A DNA stretch of 64,000 nucleotides from OM182 bacterium MED-G28 (GCA_002457215.1 NTJZ01000009.1:1-64000); one strand, 5' to 3'; shown: positions 27,742-37,328, numbered from the stretch's first letter. Made by a program: numbers and translations. The notes: generated by a model from the letters alone, not told the origin.

Positions 27742-27877
27742 ATATTTCGCTCAGCTCTCTAATACAAAATATCAGTATACAGCGGTTGTCATGAATCGGC
27801 TCATGAAAAACATCTAAACCAGACACGCTCAAGAGCGCAACAGCTATAATTACTAAATAAATTCTTACAAGCTTCAT
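27728..27877 (-). CDS. Small exported or membrane peptide (49 aa) overlapping propeller gene
   Basis: ATG at 27877 follows GCGGAG with about five bases between. The product starts MKLVRIYLVIIAVALLSVSG, a good signal peptide or single TM segment, and continues with about 29 polar residues including two cysteines. The stop at 27728-27730 lies 14 bases inside the propeller gene, so the two are likely co-translated. No family recognised. A chance ORF cannot be excluded, but ribosome site, signal-like start and overlap all point the same way. Confidence 0.45.
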   Translation of the reverse strand: MKLVRIYLVIIAVALLSVSGLDVFHEPIHDNRCILIFCIRELSEIYDFT

Positions 27878-28028
27878 CTTTCTCCGCTTACAGTAGAATT
27901 CAGGTCAATTGTTTTTGATGGGTTAAACATCAGTTAAACTCTGGTTCCTTCGAGTCACTACCTTGCACCAGGAATAGGATTACTTTACCTTTGGCGCTCC
28001 CTGAGCGATGGAAATAAAAAGGCAGAAC

Positions 28029-29585
28029 ATGTCCTGGCAAGATGAGATAGATGAAATAAAAAGGCGGGAAGCCCTCGCACAAGAAATGGGTGGTGATGAA
28101 CGCATTCAGCGCCAACACGACAATGGCCGACTAACGGTGCGTGAACGCATTGAAGCACTGGCTGATACTGACAGTTTTCATGAAATAGGAGCGCTTGCTG
28201 GAAAGGCAGAATACAGTGCTGCAGGCAAGCTGAAAAACTTCACTCCTTCCAATTTTGTCTTAGGTACAGCGAAAGTAAATGGTAATCGAGTCGTATTAGG
28301 CGGTGATGATTTTACTGTCCGTGGAGGTGCGGCAGATGCCAAGGTCGGCGACAAGTCAGGTTATGGTGAACAGTATGCATTAGAAATGCGGCTCCCACTT
28401 ATTAGGCTAGTTGATGGTAGCGGTGGCGGAGGCAGTGTTAAAACTCTAGAAATGGTTGGCCATTCTTATGTCCCAGCACTCAAAGGTTTTGAAAAAACCA
28501 TGCAGCTAATGGGAGTTGTTCCTGTTGTTTGTGCTTGTATGGGATCAGTTGCTGGTCTCGGTGCAGTTCGGGTTACGATCTCTCATTTTTCTTTGATGAT
28601 AAAGGAAACTAGTCAACTATTTGTTGCCGGGCCTCCTGTTGTTGAAAGAGGATTTGGCAAGCCAGTCGAGAAAAATGAACTGGGTGGGTCGCAAATTCAC
28701 GCCAACTTAAGCGGGGCAGTGGATAACGAAGTAGAAACAGAACAAGAAGCTTTTGAGATGATTAAATGCTTCCTGTCCTACCTGCCCCAGAACGTATGGC
28801 AAGTCCCTCCTCGGATTGAAAACAACGACCCAGTCGATCGTCGCGATGATAGTTTAATGACTGTGATTCCAAGAGATCGACGGAAGATGTACCAAGTACG
28901 GGAAGTCGTAAACTCAGTTGTAGACAAAGATTCCTTTTTTGAAATTAATCCTGGATACGGAAAATCCTTAGTAGTCGGATTAGCTAGAGTAAACGGCTAT
29001 GCAGTTGGCATCATGGCAAACGATACATGTTTTGATGGCGGCGCAGTTACTGCCACAGCCTCAGAAAAAATGATGCGCTTTGTTGACCTTTGTGACACCT
29101 TTCACCTACCCATGGTAAATCTGGTTGATAATCCAGGTTTTCTCATCGGAGTAAAAGCAGAAGAAGAAGGTACTGTGCGCTTAGGTAGCCGAGCCTTAAT
29201 GGCGGTCTATCAATCCACCATTCCTTGGGTATCTGTGATTATTCGACGCTGCTATGGCGTGGCTGGCGGCGGTCATGGAAGAGACGGTCTAAACCTACGC
29301 TATGCCTGGCCTTCTGCGGACTGGGGGTCACTTCCGATTGAGGGTGGGGTGCAAGCTGCTTATCGTCGAGATATCGAGGCGGCTGCAAATCCAGACGAAC
29401 GAAGACGGGAATTAGAAGGTATGCTAGAGCAATATCGCTCCCCGCTTCGCACTGCTGAAGCGTTTGGCATTGAAGAAGTTATCGACCCCAGAGATACTCG
29501 AAAAATTCTTTGTGATTGGGTAACGCTAGCCTATGAAATAATCCCAACGCAGCTCGGACCAAAGAGCCGTACACCGCGACCATGA
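28029..29585 (+). CDS. Acyl-CoA carboxylase carboxyltransferase subunit
   Basis: A 518-residue carboxyltransferase of the propionyl-/methylcrotonyl-/geranyl-CoA carboxylase beta type: RQHDNGRLTVRERIEALADTDSF at the start, the crotonase-fold half with GSGGGGSVKTL, and the second half with DTCFDGGAVTATASEKMMRF, LVDNPGFLIG and the CYGVAGGGHG loop. It would transfer carboxyl from biotin to an acyl-CoA. An in-frame ATG at 28008 exists; the ATG at 28029 has AAAAAGGCAG ahead and begins at family homology. No biotin carboxylase or biotin-carrier gene is adjacent, so the alpha subunit must be elsewhere. Confidence 0.92.
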   Translation: MSWQDEIDEIKRREALAQEMGGDERIQRQHDNGRLTVRERIEALADTDSFHEIGALAGKAEYSAAGKLKNFTPSNFVLGTAKVNGNRVVLGGDDFTVRGGAADAKVGDKSGYGEQYALEMRLPLIRLVDGSGGGGSVKTLEMVGHSYVPALKGFEKTMQLMGVVPVVCACMGSVAGLGAVRVTISHFSLMIKETSQLFVAGPPVVERGFGKPVEKNELGGSQIHANLSGAVDNEVETEQEAFEMIKCFLSYLPQNVWQVPPRIENNDPVDRRDDSLMTVIPRDRRKMYQVREVVNSVVDKDSFFEINPGYGKSLVVGLARVNGYAVGIMANDTCFDGGAVTATASEKMMRFVDLCDTFHLPMVNLVDNPGFLIGVKAEEEGTVRLGSRALMAVYQSTIPWVSVIIRRCYGVAGGGHGRDGLNLRYAWPSADWGSLPIEGGVQAAYRRDIEAAANPDERRRELEGMLEQYRSPLRTAEAFGIEEVIDPRDTRKILCDWVTLAYEIIPTQLGPKSRTPRP

Positions 29586-29711
29586 CTTAATGCAGCATCT
29601 CAAGCTAGGAGTGTTAAAAATCCTTAATTCTTAGAAGCGAAATTTTAGTGGTAAACTTAGTTTATTCCGCAAATAATGCATTACTTAAATTATTGTCGAC
29701 TGGTTTCAATA

Positions 29712-29987
29712 ATGCCAAAAAAATCTCTTATTCTTATCGTTAGCTGGCTGATTCTTTCGTGCCAATCAGGCCCTCGCTTTAAACAGATGACTGAAAAAGA
29801 ACTTGCTACCTACAACATGGAGAAACCAGTCTCAGAAAGGGTATATTGTTACGAAAAAGAATCAATAAGTAGCCGCATCCCTCGCTATGTCTGTGAAACA
29901 CTTGGTGAGCTCTATAATGAATCTGGCAACAATGCGATGAGTGTAGAAAACTTGATACCAAACGGATCAGTATTCACGATTAACTAG
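29712..29987 (+). CDS. Small lipoprotein of unknown function
   Basis: A 91-residue protein with a lipoprotein signal (LILSC lipobox, Cys about 17) and a mature part with VYCYEKESISSRIPRYVCETLGELYNES, in which the two cysteines may pair. A longer form from the ATG at 29676 is possible but would place 12 extra residues before the signal. I recognise no named family. It stands alone between the carboxyltransferase and a convergent deacetylase-like gene. Confidence 0.65.
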   Translation: MPKKSLILIVSWLILSCQSGPRFKQMTEKELATYNMEKPVSERVYCYEKESISSRIPRYVCETLGELYNESGNNAMSVENLIPNGSVFTIN

Positions 29988-30083
29988 ATTGACAATGTAC
30001 ACTTGATGTCAGTTCTAGCATCCATAAAACCGAAAGAATACTCCCTTTTTCTAAAAACTGATTGGAGTAAGAGTGGATATCAA

Positions 30084-31205
30084 TTAGACTTTTTTATCTA
30101 GTTGGTTCGCCAGTTTAAATAAACCGATCTGTGCAGCTGCCTGAATAGCCGCTGATTGATTATCTTGGAGATCCTGCCAAATTGATTCATGTTTCGCAAA
30201 GGGGTCAACAACCCCACTATCTTCGCCACTTAGCGCTTCCATAATTGCGATTCCACAAAATGGTACATAGCCCGCAGAATAGCCGCCTTCATGAACGATT
30301 AACAAACGACCATCACAATGGGCCTCTGCTGCCTCCACTAATAGCTGCGTCATAGATCGATAATGGTGAGATAACAACATCATGTGACCAAGAGGATCCC
30401 AGGTTGAAGCATCCAATCCATTAGCAACCAAAATCATATCCGGCTTAAACAAATCCAAAGCCGGGATAACAATTGATTCAAAAGTCGACCGATAAGCGCC
30501 ACCACCACTTCCCGGCGGCAAAGGTACATTAATGTTAAACCCATCTCCCTCACCCTCACCGGTATCTTGGATCATTCCAGTGTTATAGGGATACAACGAA
30601 TCTTCATGAAGAGAAATGGTTAATACAGTCGGATCATCATAGAAAGCTGACTCGGTGCCGTTGCCGTGATGCACATCCCAATCAACTACCGCGATGCGAT
30701 TTATGTCATCTCGCTTTAATAATTCCTTGGCGGCGATTGCTACATTAGAAAAAATGCAGAAACCTCTGCCACGATCAGCTTCAGCATGATGACCGCAAGG
30801 CCGGACTAAGGCATAAGCGTTTTTCACTTCACCCTCTAGAATTGCGTCGCCCGCAGATATAACTCCACCTGCTGCCAATAAAGCAATCTCATAACTACCA
30901 GGGCCGAATGGAGCTGATTCTCCAGCATTACCACCCTTGTCCGCGCTAAGCGCTTTAATTTGTGCAACATATTCTGAGGTATGAACACTACAAATTTGTT
31001 CAACAGTTGCGGGACTTGGATCAATAGATTTTAGTTTCTGAGTAAAACCATAAGCATCCATCAAGTTTTTTAGCCGACGCTTAGTTTCTGCATTCTCAAA
31101 ATGTACCCAGGGCTGAAAATCTCCTGAGACCGGCAGTACACCCAAGGCATTGCCTGTCTCATGCCACATGTACTTCTCGTGCCAAACAAACCCTGTAGAA
31201 TTCAA
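30084..31205 (-). CDS. Class II histone-deacetylase-like amidohydrolase
   Basis: A 373-residue zinc hydrolase of the arginase/deacetylase fold. Seen: CGHHAEADRGRGFCIFSN with the catalytic His pair, VDWDVHHGNGTESAFYDDP with zinc Asp and His, the second zinc Asp in NGLDASTWDP, and EGGYSAGYVP near the C-terminus. Bacterial relatives remove acetyl groups from polyamines or other small amides in the cytoplasm. No signal peptide. First in a minus-strand group with a carboxylesterase 60 bases further along the strand upstream. The substrate cannot be decided. Confidence 0.92.
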   Translation of the reverse strand: MNSTGFVWHEKYMWHETGNALGVLPVSGDFQPWVHFENAETKRRLKNLMDAYGFTQKLKSIDPSPATVEQICSVHTSEYVAQIKALSADKGGNAGESAPFGPGSYEIALLAAGGVISAGDAILEGEVKNAYALVRPCGHHAEADRGRGFCIFSNVAIAAKELLKRDDINRIAVVDWDVHHGNGTESAFYDDPTVLTISLHEDSLYPYNTGMIQDTGEGEGDGFNINVPLPPGSGGGAYRSTFESIVIPALDLFKPDMILVANGLDASTWDPLGHMMLLSHHYRSMTQLLVEAAEAHCDGRLLIVHEGGYSAGYVPFCGIAIMEALSGEDSGVVDPFAKHESIWQDLQDNQSAAIQAAAQIGLFKLANQLDKKV

Positions 31206-31265
31206 TTCATGTTTCCTGGCAATCAGATTTCAATTACTTTTCAATTTCTCTTGAAGGCTCAAAAC

Positions 31266-32873
31266 TTAGCGACTCTCTAAGTAAAGTCGTTCCATCCTGT
31301 CTAGCTCTGCCTTTCTGGGATGCACTGTAGATTCCACTTTCACATCTAATATCTGTACCACATCAGTACTAGCATCATAGGTCGGCCAATGAGGGAGACC
31401 TGGTCCATTTGGATTTCCAGTTCTGGCGAAGTTCACCCAGTAGTCGGCAATAGTTTCCGACAACGCACGATCCGCATCGTCCCAACCTAAGCCAACAACA
31501 TCAAGGTTATCGAATACATAAGCCAACTCTCCAGAGTGATATGCACCCAGAGTTCGTTGACCACCGTCATTATTTAAATCCTTTTCCTCTGGCACATAAA
31601 GTCGGAATACTGGTGGTTTTCTGGTAAAGAAATACACATAGGCATCATCACCGCGGGCCTCAACCAGTCTAGCCCACATACGCGATGATAATATAAAACC
31701 ATCATCGCCGGTGATGACCTTCCGCGCATCTAAGGGAGATTCTTTGACTATGTCATTATAGGCAGCTTTGACTTCTGTCGCTGCCTCACCAAATGCAGAC
31801 TGAAGATAGCTATCGAGTTGCTCTTCAGTTATTTCAGGACTTAATTGCTGCAAGCCAAAATACTCATCAGCCAAGCCACCCACCAGCACAGGTATACGAT
31901 TCTGCTGTCCAGACTGTAACTGATTATAGGGTCGATCAGGAATCACATAACCATCGATTAGTGGCCCTCCACCAGAGCCAGCTGTGCTCATTGCTGATAT
32001 TATTTGCTGTGGTGGCAGTTCGCGCATTGCTTCTAAGGCGCTATCTCCGGTTCCCACAATACCTAGGGCTCGCGCAAAATTTTCGCCACGTTCATGACCT
32101 TGCTCCGCGAGAGTATTTGACGTTTTGATACACCCTGGTGATTGGCCAATCACACCATGGACCAGACCTTCAGAGAGTGGGGACGACATAATTAAACAAA
32201 CATCAGTTCCGCCTGCAGACTGCCCAAAGATCGTGACTCGACTCGGATCGCCCCCGAAGTCAGCAATATTGTTCTGTACCCATCTAAGCACTTCTACTTG
32301 GTCGAGTATACCGTACATGCCTGAAGAACTTTGTTCGGATTCACTGGTTAGTGCAGGGTGTGCTAGAAAACCAAAGGCGCCGAGCCTATAGTTGGCAGTT
32401 ACAACAACTGCGCCCCGTGAAGCCAGATTAGAGCCTTCAAAAATTAAAGGACCACCATGACCAGCAGTATTCCCGCCTCCATGAAACCACACCATAACCG
32501 GCAAGTTTGCATTTAGATTATCAGCTCCACTGAACACATTGAGATAGAGACAATCTTCGGATCGATTTAGATTCCCTCGCGCGTAAAGTGAATCATCAGA
32601 ATTTCTAGCCTGCCAACAAGCTGGTCCTGCGCGATCAGCCTGCCTAACGCCGGCGAAAGGAATCGCCGGTGCTGGTGGTTTCCAGCGCAAGTCTCTTACT
32701 GGCGGCGCCGCATAAGAAATACCCTGAAATACTGAAACTCCATCCGCATACTGAGACGCAAGACCTTCATATATCCCACTATCTGTTGTCACTTGGCTAA
32801 ATTCACCGACAGCAACTGAGACAGGTAGAGAAATCAACCCACAAATTAGCAAAAATCTTTTTACGAGGGGCAT
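31266..32873 (-). CDS. Exported type-B carboxylesterase
   Basis: A 535-residue alpha/beta hydrolase of the carboxylesterase/cholinesterase family with signal peptide. Motifs: SEDCLYLNVFSG, the oxyanion loop WFHGGGNTAGHGG, the nucleophile elbow FGQSAGGTDVC, and GAYHSGELAYVFDN with the catalytic His. NFARTGNPNGPGLPHWP is the conserved C-terminal block. It cleaves carboxylic esters in the periplasm or outside. Upstream AAGGA lies before the ATG. It reads in the same direction as the sugar dehydrogenase gene, 85 bases away. Confidence 0.93.
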   Translation of the reverse strand: MPLVKRFLLICGLISLPVSVAVGEFSQVTTDSGIYEGLASQYADGVSVFQGISYAAPPVRDLRWKPPAPAIPFAGVRQADRAGPACWQARNSDDSLYARGNLNRSEDCLYLNVFSGADNLNANLPVMVWFHGGGNTAGHGGPLIFEGSNLASRGAVVVTANYRLGAFGFLAHPALTSESEQSSSGMYGILDQVEVLRWVQNNIADFGGDPSRVTIFGQSAGGTDVCLIMSSPLSEGLVHGVIGQSPGCIKTSNTLAEQGHERGENFARALGIVGTGDSALEAMRELPPQQIISAMSTAGSGGGPLIDGYVIPDRPYNQLQSGQQNRIPVLVGGLADEYFGLQQLSPEITEEQLDSYLQSAFGEAATEVKAAYNDIVKESPLDARKVITGDDGFILSSRMWARLVEARGDDAYVYFFTRKPPVFRLYVPEEKDLNNDGGQRTLGAYHSGELAYVFDNLDVVGLGWDDADRALSETIADYWVNFARTGNPNGPGLPHWPTYDASTDVVQILDVKVESTVHPRKAELDRMERLYLESR

Positions 32874-32958
32874 AATATTTTCCTTCTAACAGGAGCAAAG
32901 TTTTTAGAATGGATTTTTCTTCTTCAAAAACTAAAGAAACAAATACTACAGAAATTCG

Positions 32959-34167
32959 TTACATCAATGGCTCAAGGCGCAATAACGCTCCATCTTCTTC
33001 GTCAACTAATACGTAAAGGTTACCGTCAGGACCTTGTTGCACATCCGTAATTCTTGCTTTTAGTTCTCGCAGGATTCCTTCCCGGCGTATCTCTTCTCCT
33101 CGACTATTAAATACAACTCTTTCAATATGACCTGTTCCTGGAATCCGACCTTCCATCATCGAGCCGACGAACAGGTTATTATTCCATTCCGGAAAGGCTT
33201 CACCAGAATAGAAGGTGATGCCTGATGGAGCAATTGACGGCCACCAGATTACTTGAGGTTGCTGAAATTCATCGGACCAATGCTCATTGCTAACCCAATC
33301 ACCACGATACTGTCGACTATAGGAAACAATTGGCCACCCATAATTAGTTCCTGCTTGAATAATATTTGCCTCATCACCCCCCTGAGGTCCATTCTCAGTA
33401 GCCCATAGCTCACCAGAATCTGGATGAAAATCAAGGCCGATAATGTTTCTATGCCCGACGGTATAAACTTCTGGCAGATATTCCCCAGATTCGACAAAAG
33501 GATTATCCGCTGCCGGAGTCCCATCATCATTAAGGCGTAATAACTTCCCGTAATGCACCGAAGGATCTTGGGCAAGATCATCTGTACCCGCATACATGTA
33601 CGATCCACCAATCGACATAAGCAGCTTATTATCTGGAGTAAAAAGCAATTGAGCAGCTGCAATACTTCTATCCACTCCTGCAGCCTGGAAAATTTCAGTC
33701 ACGTCACTCAGTGTGTTTTCTTGGATACGAGCACGCGTAAGGGTGACTGCTCGCTCTTCTTCACCATCAACCATAATGGGCTTGTGATATGTGAGATACA
33801 CTTGACGATCATCATTGGGATGCAATGCAACCGCCATTAAGCCTGAACGAAACTCGCCTGTAACAGTCTCTGGCACACCCGACAAATCCTCGGCTAACAA
33901 TTCACCATCACGCACAACTTTCAGTTTGCCGGTATATCGTTCTGTAACCAGAATGTCTCCGTTATCACGAAATGCCATTGAAAAAGGGTTTTCCAACCCT
34001 TTAATCGGTACAACTCTTATCTCATCAATTTCAAAAGTATTAATTACAAAAGGCAGCCCGCGCTCGTATAAAGACAAAATATCAGAACCACTTTGGGCTA
34101 AGGAGCTGCTAGAAATCACCAATCCCAATAAAGCCAAACCTACAACTCTTCTACTTGATACTTCCAC
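32959..34167 (-). CDS. Soluble PQQ-dependent sugar dehydrogenase (GDH-B fold)
   Basis: A 402-residue exported six-bladed propeller of the soluble glucose/sorbosone dehydrogenase family. Motifs: NPFSMAFRDNGDILVTERYTGKL, GLMAVALHPNDDRQVYLTYHKP, GHRNIIGLDFHPDSGELWATENGPQGGDE and the GTNYGWP motif, ending DVQQGPDGNLYVLVDE. Family members use PQQ and calcium to oxidise aldoses in the periplasm. This is a different fold from the eight-bladed quinoproteins elsewhere in the window. It is 29 bases downstream of the DUF3500 gene on the same strand. Confidence 0.92.
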   Translation of the reverse strand: MEVSSRRVVGLALLGLVISSSSLAQSGSDILSLYERGLPFVINTFEIDEIRVVPIKGLENPFSMAFRDNGDILVTERYTGKLKVVRDGELLAEDLSGVPETVTGEFRSGLMAVALHPNDDRQVYLTYHKPIMVDGEEERAVTLTRARIQENTLSDVTEIFQAAGVDRSIAAAQLLFTPDNKLLMSIGGSYMYAGTDDLAQDPSVHYGKLLRLNDDGTPAADNPFVESGEYLPEVYTVGHRNIIGLDFHPDSGELWATENGPQGGDEANIIQAGTNYGWPIVSYSRQYRGDWVSNEHWSDEFQQPQVIWWPSIAPSGITFYSGEAFPEWNNNLFVGSMMEGRIPGTGHIERVVFNSRGEEIRREGILRELKARITDVQQGPDGNLYVLVDEEDGALLRLEPLM

Positions 34168-34196
34168 GATTATTATTCCTTTGTCAGTAGTTACGA

Positions 34197-35264
34197 CTAA
34201 TGATTATGTCCAGGCCCAAAGTCCGCGGCGGCCTGATAGTGCATACGAATTAAATCGCGGCCAAAATCACCAGCGAAATCTCGCCACACTAAATGCACAT
34301 GGTTGGCATTGTTCTGAGTATTATCATATTCAATCAGAAAACTAGGCCCCTGCACTCGATAGTAGTGTGCATCATCTTTTTCGGTACTGCCGATCCAAGC
34401 AAATTTTATATTATCCAAACCCTCGTCGCGTATTGCGCGTAGACGCTGATTGGCGATCGCATCTGACTGTATTGATGTCAATTCCTCAATAATAGACATA
34501 AGTGCAAGTTTCTGTTGTGAATTGAGATCATCATAAGCTATACCGCTGTCATCCAAAGGACTAACTTCATGTTCAGCTGCTGTATAAATGTCACGTGGCA
34601 CTTCTATTTCCAATATTGCTTGCGCCCGTTGATTTGAATCCAATGAAGTTACCAGGGCTCTTGCTAGATCTTCCTCTGTCGCGAGAACACGGGTACCTAT
34701 TTTCTCTCCAGTTCTGACTTCCGCAGGGTTAGTGCCAAAGAATTGAGGAGAACTAGCTATACCCATGCCACGAACAAAGGTCCAATTGTAGGCCATGTGA
34801 TGACCTTCATAGCGCAAGGCCCAATTACTGTCACGGCCTGGAGTGCCAAATACAGTGATGTAATAAAGCTCAGGGTCGCGATCAAATCGACCATTGACTT
34901 CTATTTCAGCTAACACTGATTCTAGATTTCTTACTGCTTCCGCTTTCTCATAGCCCTTTGCACTAAAGAAAACTTTCAATAGCGATTCAGCAGCCTGTCG
35001 CTGGGTAGCATTCATAGATTTAAACGGCACACCGTTTCGATCTCTGGGAATGAAGTGCCAATTGAAACGCTCTTCATCATCAAAATCATAGGTCCCATTG
35101 TTTCTTTGCTGAGCGGTCAAACTCGAAAGAAAAGTATTAGTCGCATTCACCATACCTTGAGTCAGATCAAGGCGCGCTTGCTGCCCATTGACAGTCGTTG
35201 GCAGAGAAATAAAGAGAAGCATTAGCAAGAGTTGACTTAGGCGGCGAAAGGTTAGCTTTATCAT
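34197..35264 (-). CDS. Exported DUF3500 protein
   Basis: A 355-residue protein with a signal peptide (cut near VNGQQ). Family signatures seen: ANTFLSSLTAQQRNNGTYDFDDEERFNWHFIPRDRNGVPF, of which the run RFNWHFIP is characteristic, HHMAYNWTFV, GPSFLIEYDNTQNNANHVHLVWRD and a histidine-rich C-terminus (GPGHNH). The conserved histidines suggest metal binding; the function of DUF3500 is not established. The ATG at 35264 is set by GGAGG eight bases upstream, and its ATGA overlaps the stop of a 48-codon ORF, so initiation is probably coupled. Confidence 0.9.
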   Translation of the reverse strand: MIKLTFRRLSQLLLMLLFISLPTTVNGQQARLDLTQGMVNATNTFLSSLTAQQRNNGTYDFDDEERFNWHFIPRDRNGVPFKSMNATQRQAAESLLKVFFSAKGYEKAEAVRNLESVLAEIEVNGRFDRDPELYYITVFGTPGRDSNWALRYEGHHMAYNWTFVRGMGIASSPQFFGTNPAEVRTGEKIGTRVLATEEDLARALVTSLDSNQRAQAILEIEVPRDIYTAAEHEVSPLDDSGIAYDDLNSQQKLALMSIIEELTSIQSDAIANQRLRAIRDEGLDNIKFAWIGSTEKDDAHYYRVQGPSFLIEYDNTQNNANHVHLVWRDFAGDFGRDLIRMHYQAAADFGPGHNH

Positions 35265-35407
35265 GGCATTGTCCTCCGTTTTAGCGGGCAATTATTTTCG
35301 AGGAATAGCAGAGCATAAACCCGCACCCAGGCGGCGTCCAGCGCATTCATCGCCTCCTTGCCGGCTAACAGAGCAGCCGAATTGTAAGAGCGCGTGATTT
35401 CTGCCAT
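35261..35407 (-). CDS. Small ORF (48 aa) translationally coupled to DUF3500 gene
   Basis: On the minus strand an ATG at 35407 (alternative in-frame ATG at 35416) follows AAAAGGA with a normal gap and runs to TGA at 35261-35263. That TGA shares ATGA with the DUF3500 start at 35264, a classic coupling overlap. The product is MAEITRSYNSAALLAGKEAM followed by an amphipathic helix (ALDAAWVRVYALLFLEN) and a basic end (PLKRRTMP). It is more GC-rich than the surroundings. No family recognised. It could be a leader peptide for the following operon or a small cytoplasmic protein. Confidence 0.5.
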   Translation of the reverse strand: MAEITRSYNSAALLAGKEAMNALDAAWVRVYALLFLENNCPLKRRTMP

Positions 35408-35449
35408 AAATAGCATCCTTTTAGCAGCGGCTCTCAGAGAGGAATAGAA

Positions 35450-36418
35450 ATGAAAGCGGTAAGAGTCAGAGAATACGGAGGCCCTGAGGCCATGTCTTAC
35501 GATGAAGTAGACATACCCAGCATTGGTGAGAACGATGTTCTAGTAAAAATTGAAGCTTCGGGCATAAATTTCATTGATACCTACCAGCGCTCAGGACTCT
35601 ACCAAATTCCCCTGCCAGCTACCCTAGGCCTGGAAGCAGCAGGCACCGTTACAGAAATTGGTTTGAATGTAAGCAGTTTTCAATCTGGTGACCGCGTCGC
35701 ATATACCAGTGTGCCCGGCGCCTATGCTGACTATGCAGTTGTACCAGACGAAAAACTCGTTAAACTCCCCGATGGTGTTGATTTTAGCCAAGGAGCAGCT
35801 GCGATGTTGCAAGGGTGCACTGCTCACTATCTTTGTAAATCAACCTATGAGGTTAAAGCGGGTGATAGATGTTTAATCCATGCTGCCGCAGGCGGTGTTG
35901 GCCTTTTACTTATACAGATGGTTAAAAATGCTGGAGGCTTCGTTATTGGCACTGTCTCGACCGAAGAAAAAGCTAATCTTGCTAAATCAGCAGGCGCCGA
36001 TGAAGTCATCCTGTACTCAGAGCAAAACTTCGAAACGGAAGTAAAACGAATCACTGAGGGTGCGGGCGTCAATGTAGTCTACGATTCAGTGGGTAAATCG
36101 ACGTTTCAAAAAAGCATCGACTGTTTATCCAAACTCGGATATATGGTCTTATATGGCAATGCCAGTGGGCCGGTTACCGAATTTAATCCAGCTACGTTGG
36201 GGCCGAAAGGGTCGCTATTCCTTACTCGCCCCACATTATTCGATTACACAGCAGACCGGGAGTCATTAGATTGGCGGACTAGTGATGTCTTTAATTGGAT
36301 CGCTGAAGGCAACTTGAATTTGCGAGTAGAACATTTTTATGCACTCGCTGATGCCCAACAGGCCCACAAAGATTTGGAAGGGCGCAAGACTACTGGAAAA
36401 ATAATACTGACACCTTAG
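35450..36418 (+). CDS. NAD(P)H:quinone oxidoreductase, zeta-crystallin type
   Basis: A 322-residue zinc-independent medium-chain dehydrogenase. ASGINFIDTYQRSGLY and LGLEAAGTVTEIG are quinone-oxidoreductase motifs. The nucleotide-binding segment AAAGGVGLLLIQMVKNAGG and VVYDSVGKSTFQKS follow. The zinc-binding cysteines of alcohol dehydrogenases are absent. It reduces quinones or enones with NADPH in the cytoplasm. GAGAGGAA lies ahead of the ATG. Divergent from the small ORF and DUF3500 gene. Confidence 0.93.
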   Translation: MKAVRVREYGGPEAMSYDEVDIPSIGENDVLVKIEASGINFIDTYQRSGLYQIPLPATLGLEAAGTVTEIGLNVSSFQSGDRVAYTSVPGAYADYAVVPDEKLVKLPDGVDFSQGAAAMLQGCTAHYLCKSTYEVKAGDRCLIHAAAGGVGLLLIQMVKNAGGFVIGTVSTEEKANLAKSAGADEVILYSEQNFETEVKRITEGAGVNVVYDSVGKSTFQKSIDCLSKLGYMVLYGNASGPVTEFNPATLGPKGSLFLTRPTLFDYTADRESLDWRTSDVFNWIAEGNLNLRVEHFYALADAQQAHKDLEGRKTTGKIILTP

Positions 36419-36464
36419 CCTCAAATATTTATTAATAACAACTTACAATTGAAGAAGACGTTTT

Positions 36465-37328
36465 ATGAAAAAGTTCTTAATCTTACTAGCTAAATCTCTC
36501 ATTCTGCTGCCGGCTCTGGCAACTGCACAATCAATCGATTTTGGTCGTGGCGAGTTACCCGTAACTGTTCCAGAAAATTATTCTTCTGAAACCCCAACAC
36601 CACTCATCGTATTATTACATGGGTACGGCAGCACTGGAGCTGGCCAGGATTCTTATCTAGGCTTTAGCCGAGTTGCCGATCGCTATGGTTTTCTTTTTGT
36701 TGCCCCTGATGGCGGCCAAGAAACGAGTGATCGCCGCGCTAGATTTTGGAATGCTACCGATGCCTGCTGCGATTTCTCTGGGACGGATAACGGCGATTCA
36801 GATTACATTCACGGCATCATCAACAAGATGAAGGATGGATACAACGTAGACTCGAACAGAGTTTATCTTGTTGGTCATTCTAATGGTGGCTTCATGTCTT
36901 ACCAAATGGCTTACCGACATTCAAACGACATCGCCGCAATTGCGAGTCTTGCTGGAGCCAGCCACTATGAAACCCGAGATGCGCCTGGTAACACAGTACA
37001 CGTCCTACAAATTCATGGCACTAACGACACAACAATTGTTTATGATGGTGGTGAGATTCAAGGTAATAGTTATCCCAGCGCTATGGAAACAGTTACTCAA
37101 TGGGCAACTTACAATGGGTGTTCTACGGAAGGTGCTGGACGCGAACTGCGAGATCTCGAGTCAAGTTTGGACGGCCATGAGTCTGAAGTTGTACTGTTTG
37201 AAATAGGATGTGATGCTGGAGGCTCAGCCGAACTTTGGACAATTAAAGACGGCTCTCACGTACCAAGAGTCTCGGAAACTTTTAGTTCACAGGTTGTGGA
37301 ATGGCTATATGCTCACCCAAAACAATAA
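36465..37328 (+). CDS. Exported PHB-depolymerase-like (LpqC-type) esterase
   Basis: A 287-residue alpha/beta hydrolase with a signal peptide (cut near ATAQS). TPLIVLLHGYGSTGAGQD is the oxyanion region, VGHSNGGFMSYQMAYRH the nucleophile elbow, LQIHGTNDTTIVYDGG carries the Asp, and DGSHVPRVS the catalytic His. The fold and motif order match the polyhydroxybutyrate depolymerase/feruloyl-esterase (esterase LpqC) group. Its end overlaps the start of the DUF1080 gene by 20 bases. Substrate, polyester or phenolic ester, is not decided. Confidence 0.88.
   Translation: MKKFLILLAKSLILLPALATAQSIDFGRGELPVTVPENYSSETPTPLIVLLHGYGSTGAGQDSYLGFSRVADRYGFLFVAPDGGQETSDRRARFWNATDACCDFSGTDNGDSDYIHGIINKMKDGYNVDSNRVYLVGHSNGGFMSYQMAYRHSNDIAAIASLAGASHYETRDAPGNTVHVLQIHGTNDTTIVYDGGEIQGNSYPSAMETVTQWATYNGCSTEGAGRELRDLESSLDGHESEVVLFEIGCDAGGSAELWTIKDGSHVPRVSETFSSQVVEWLYAHPKQ

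Noticed and set aside
33553..34345. Plus-strand frames of 95 and 176 codons opposite the sugar dehydrogenase and DUF3500 genes
   Set aside because: They are antisense to two well-supported genes with clear family motifs and have no family features of their own.
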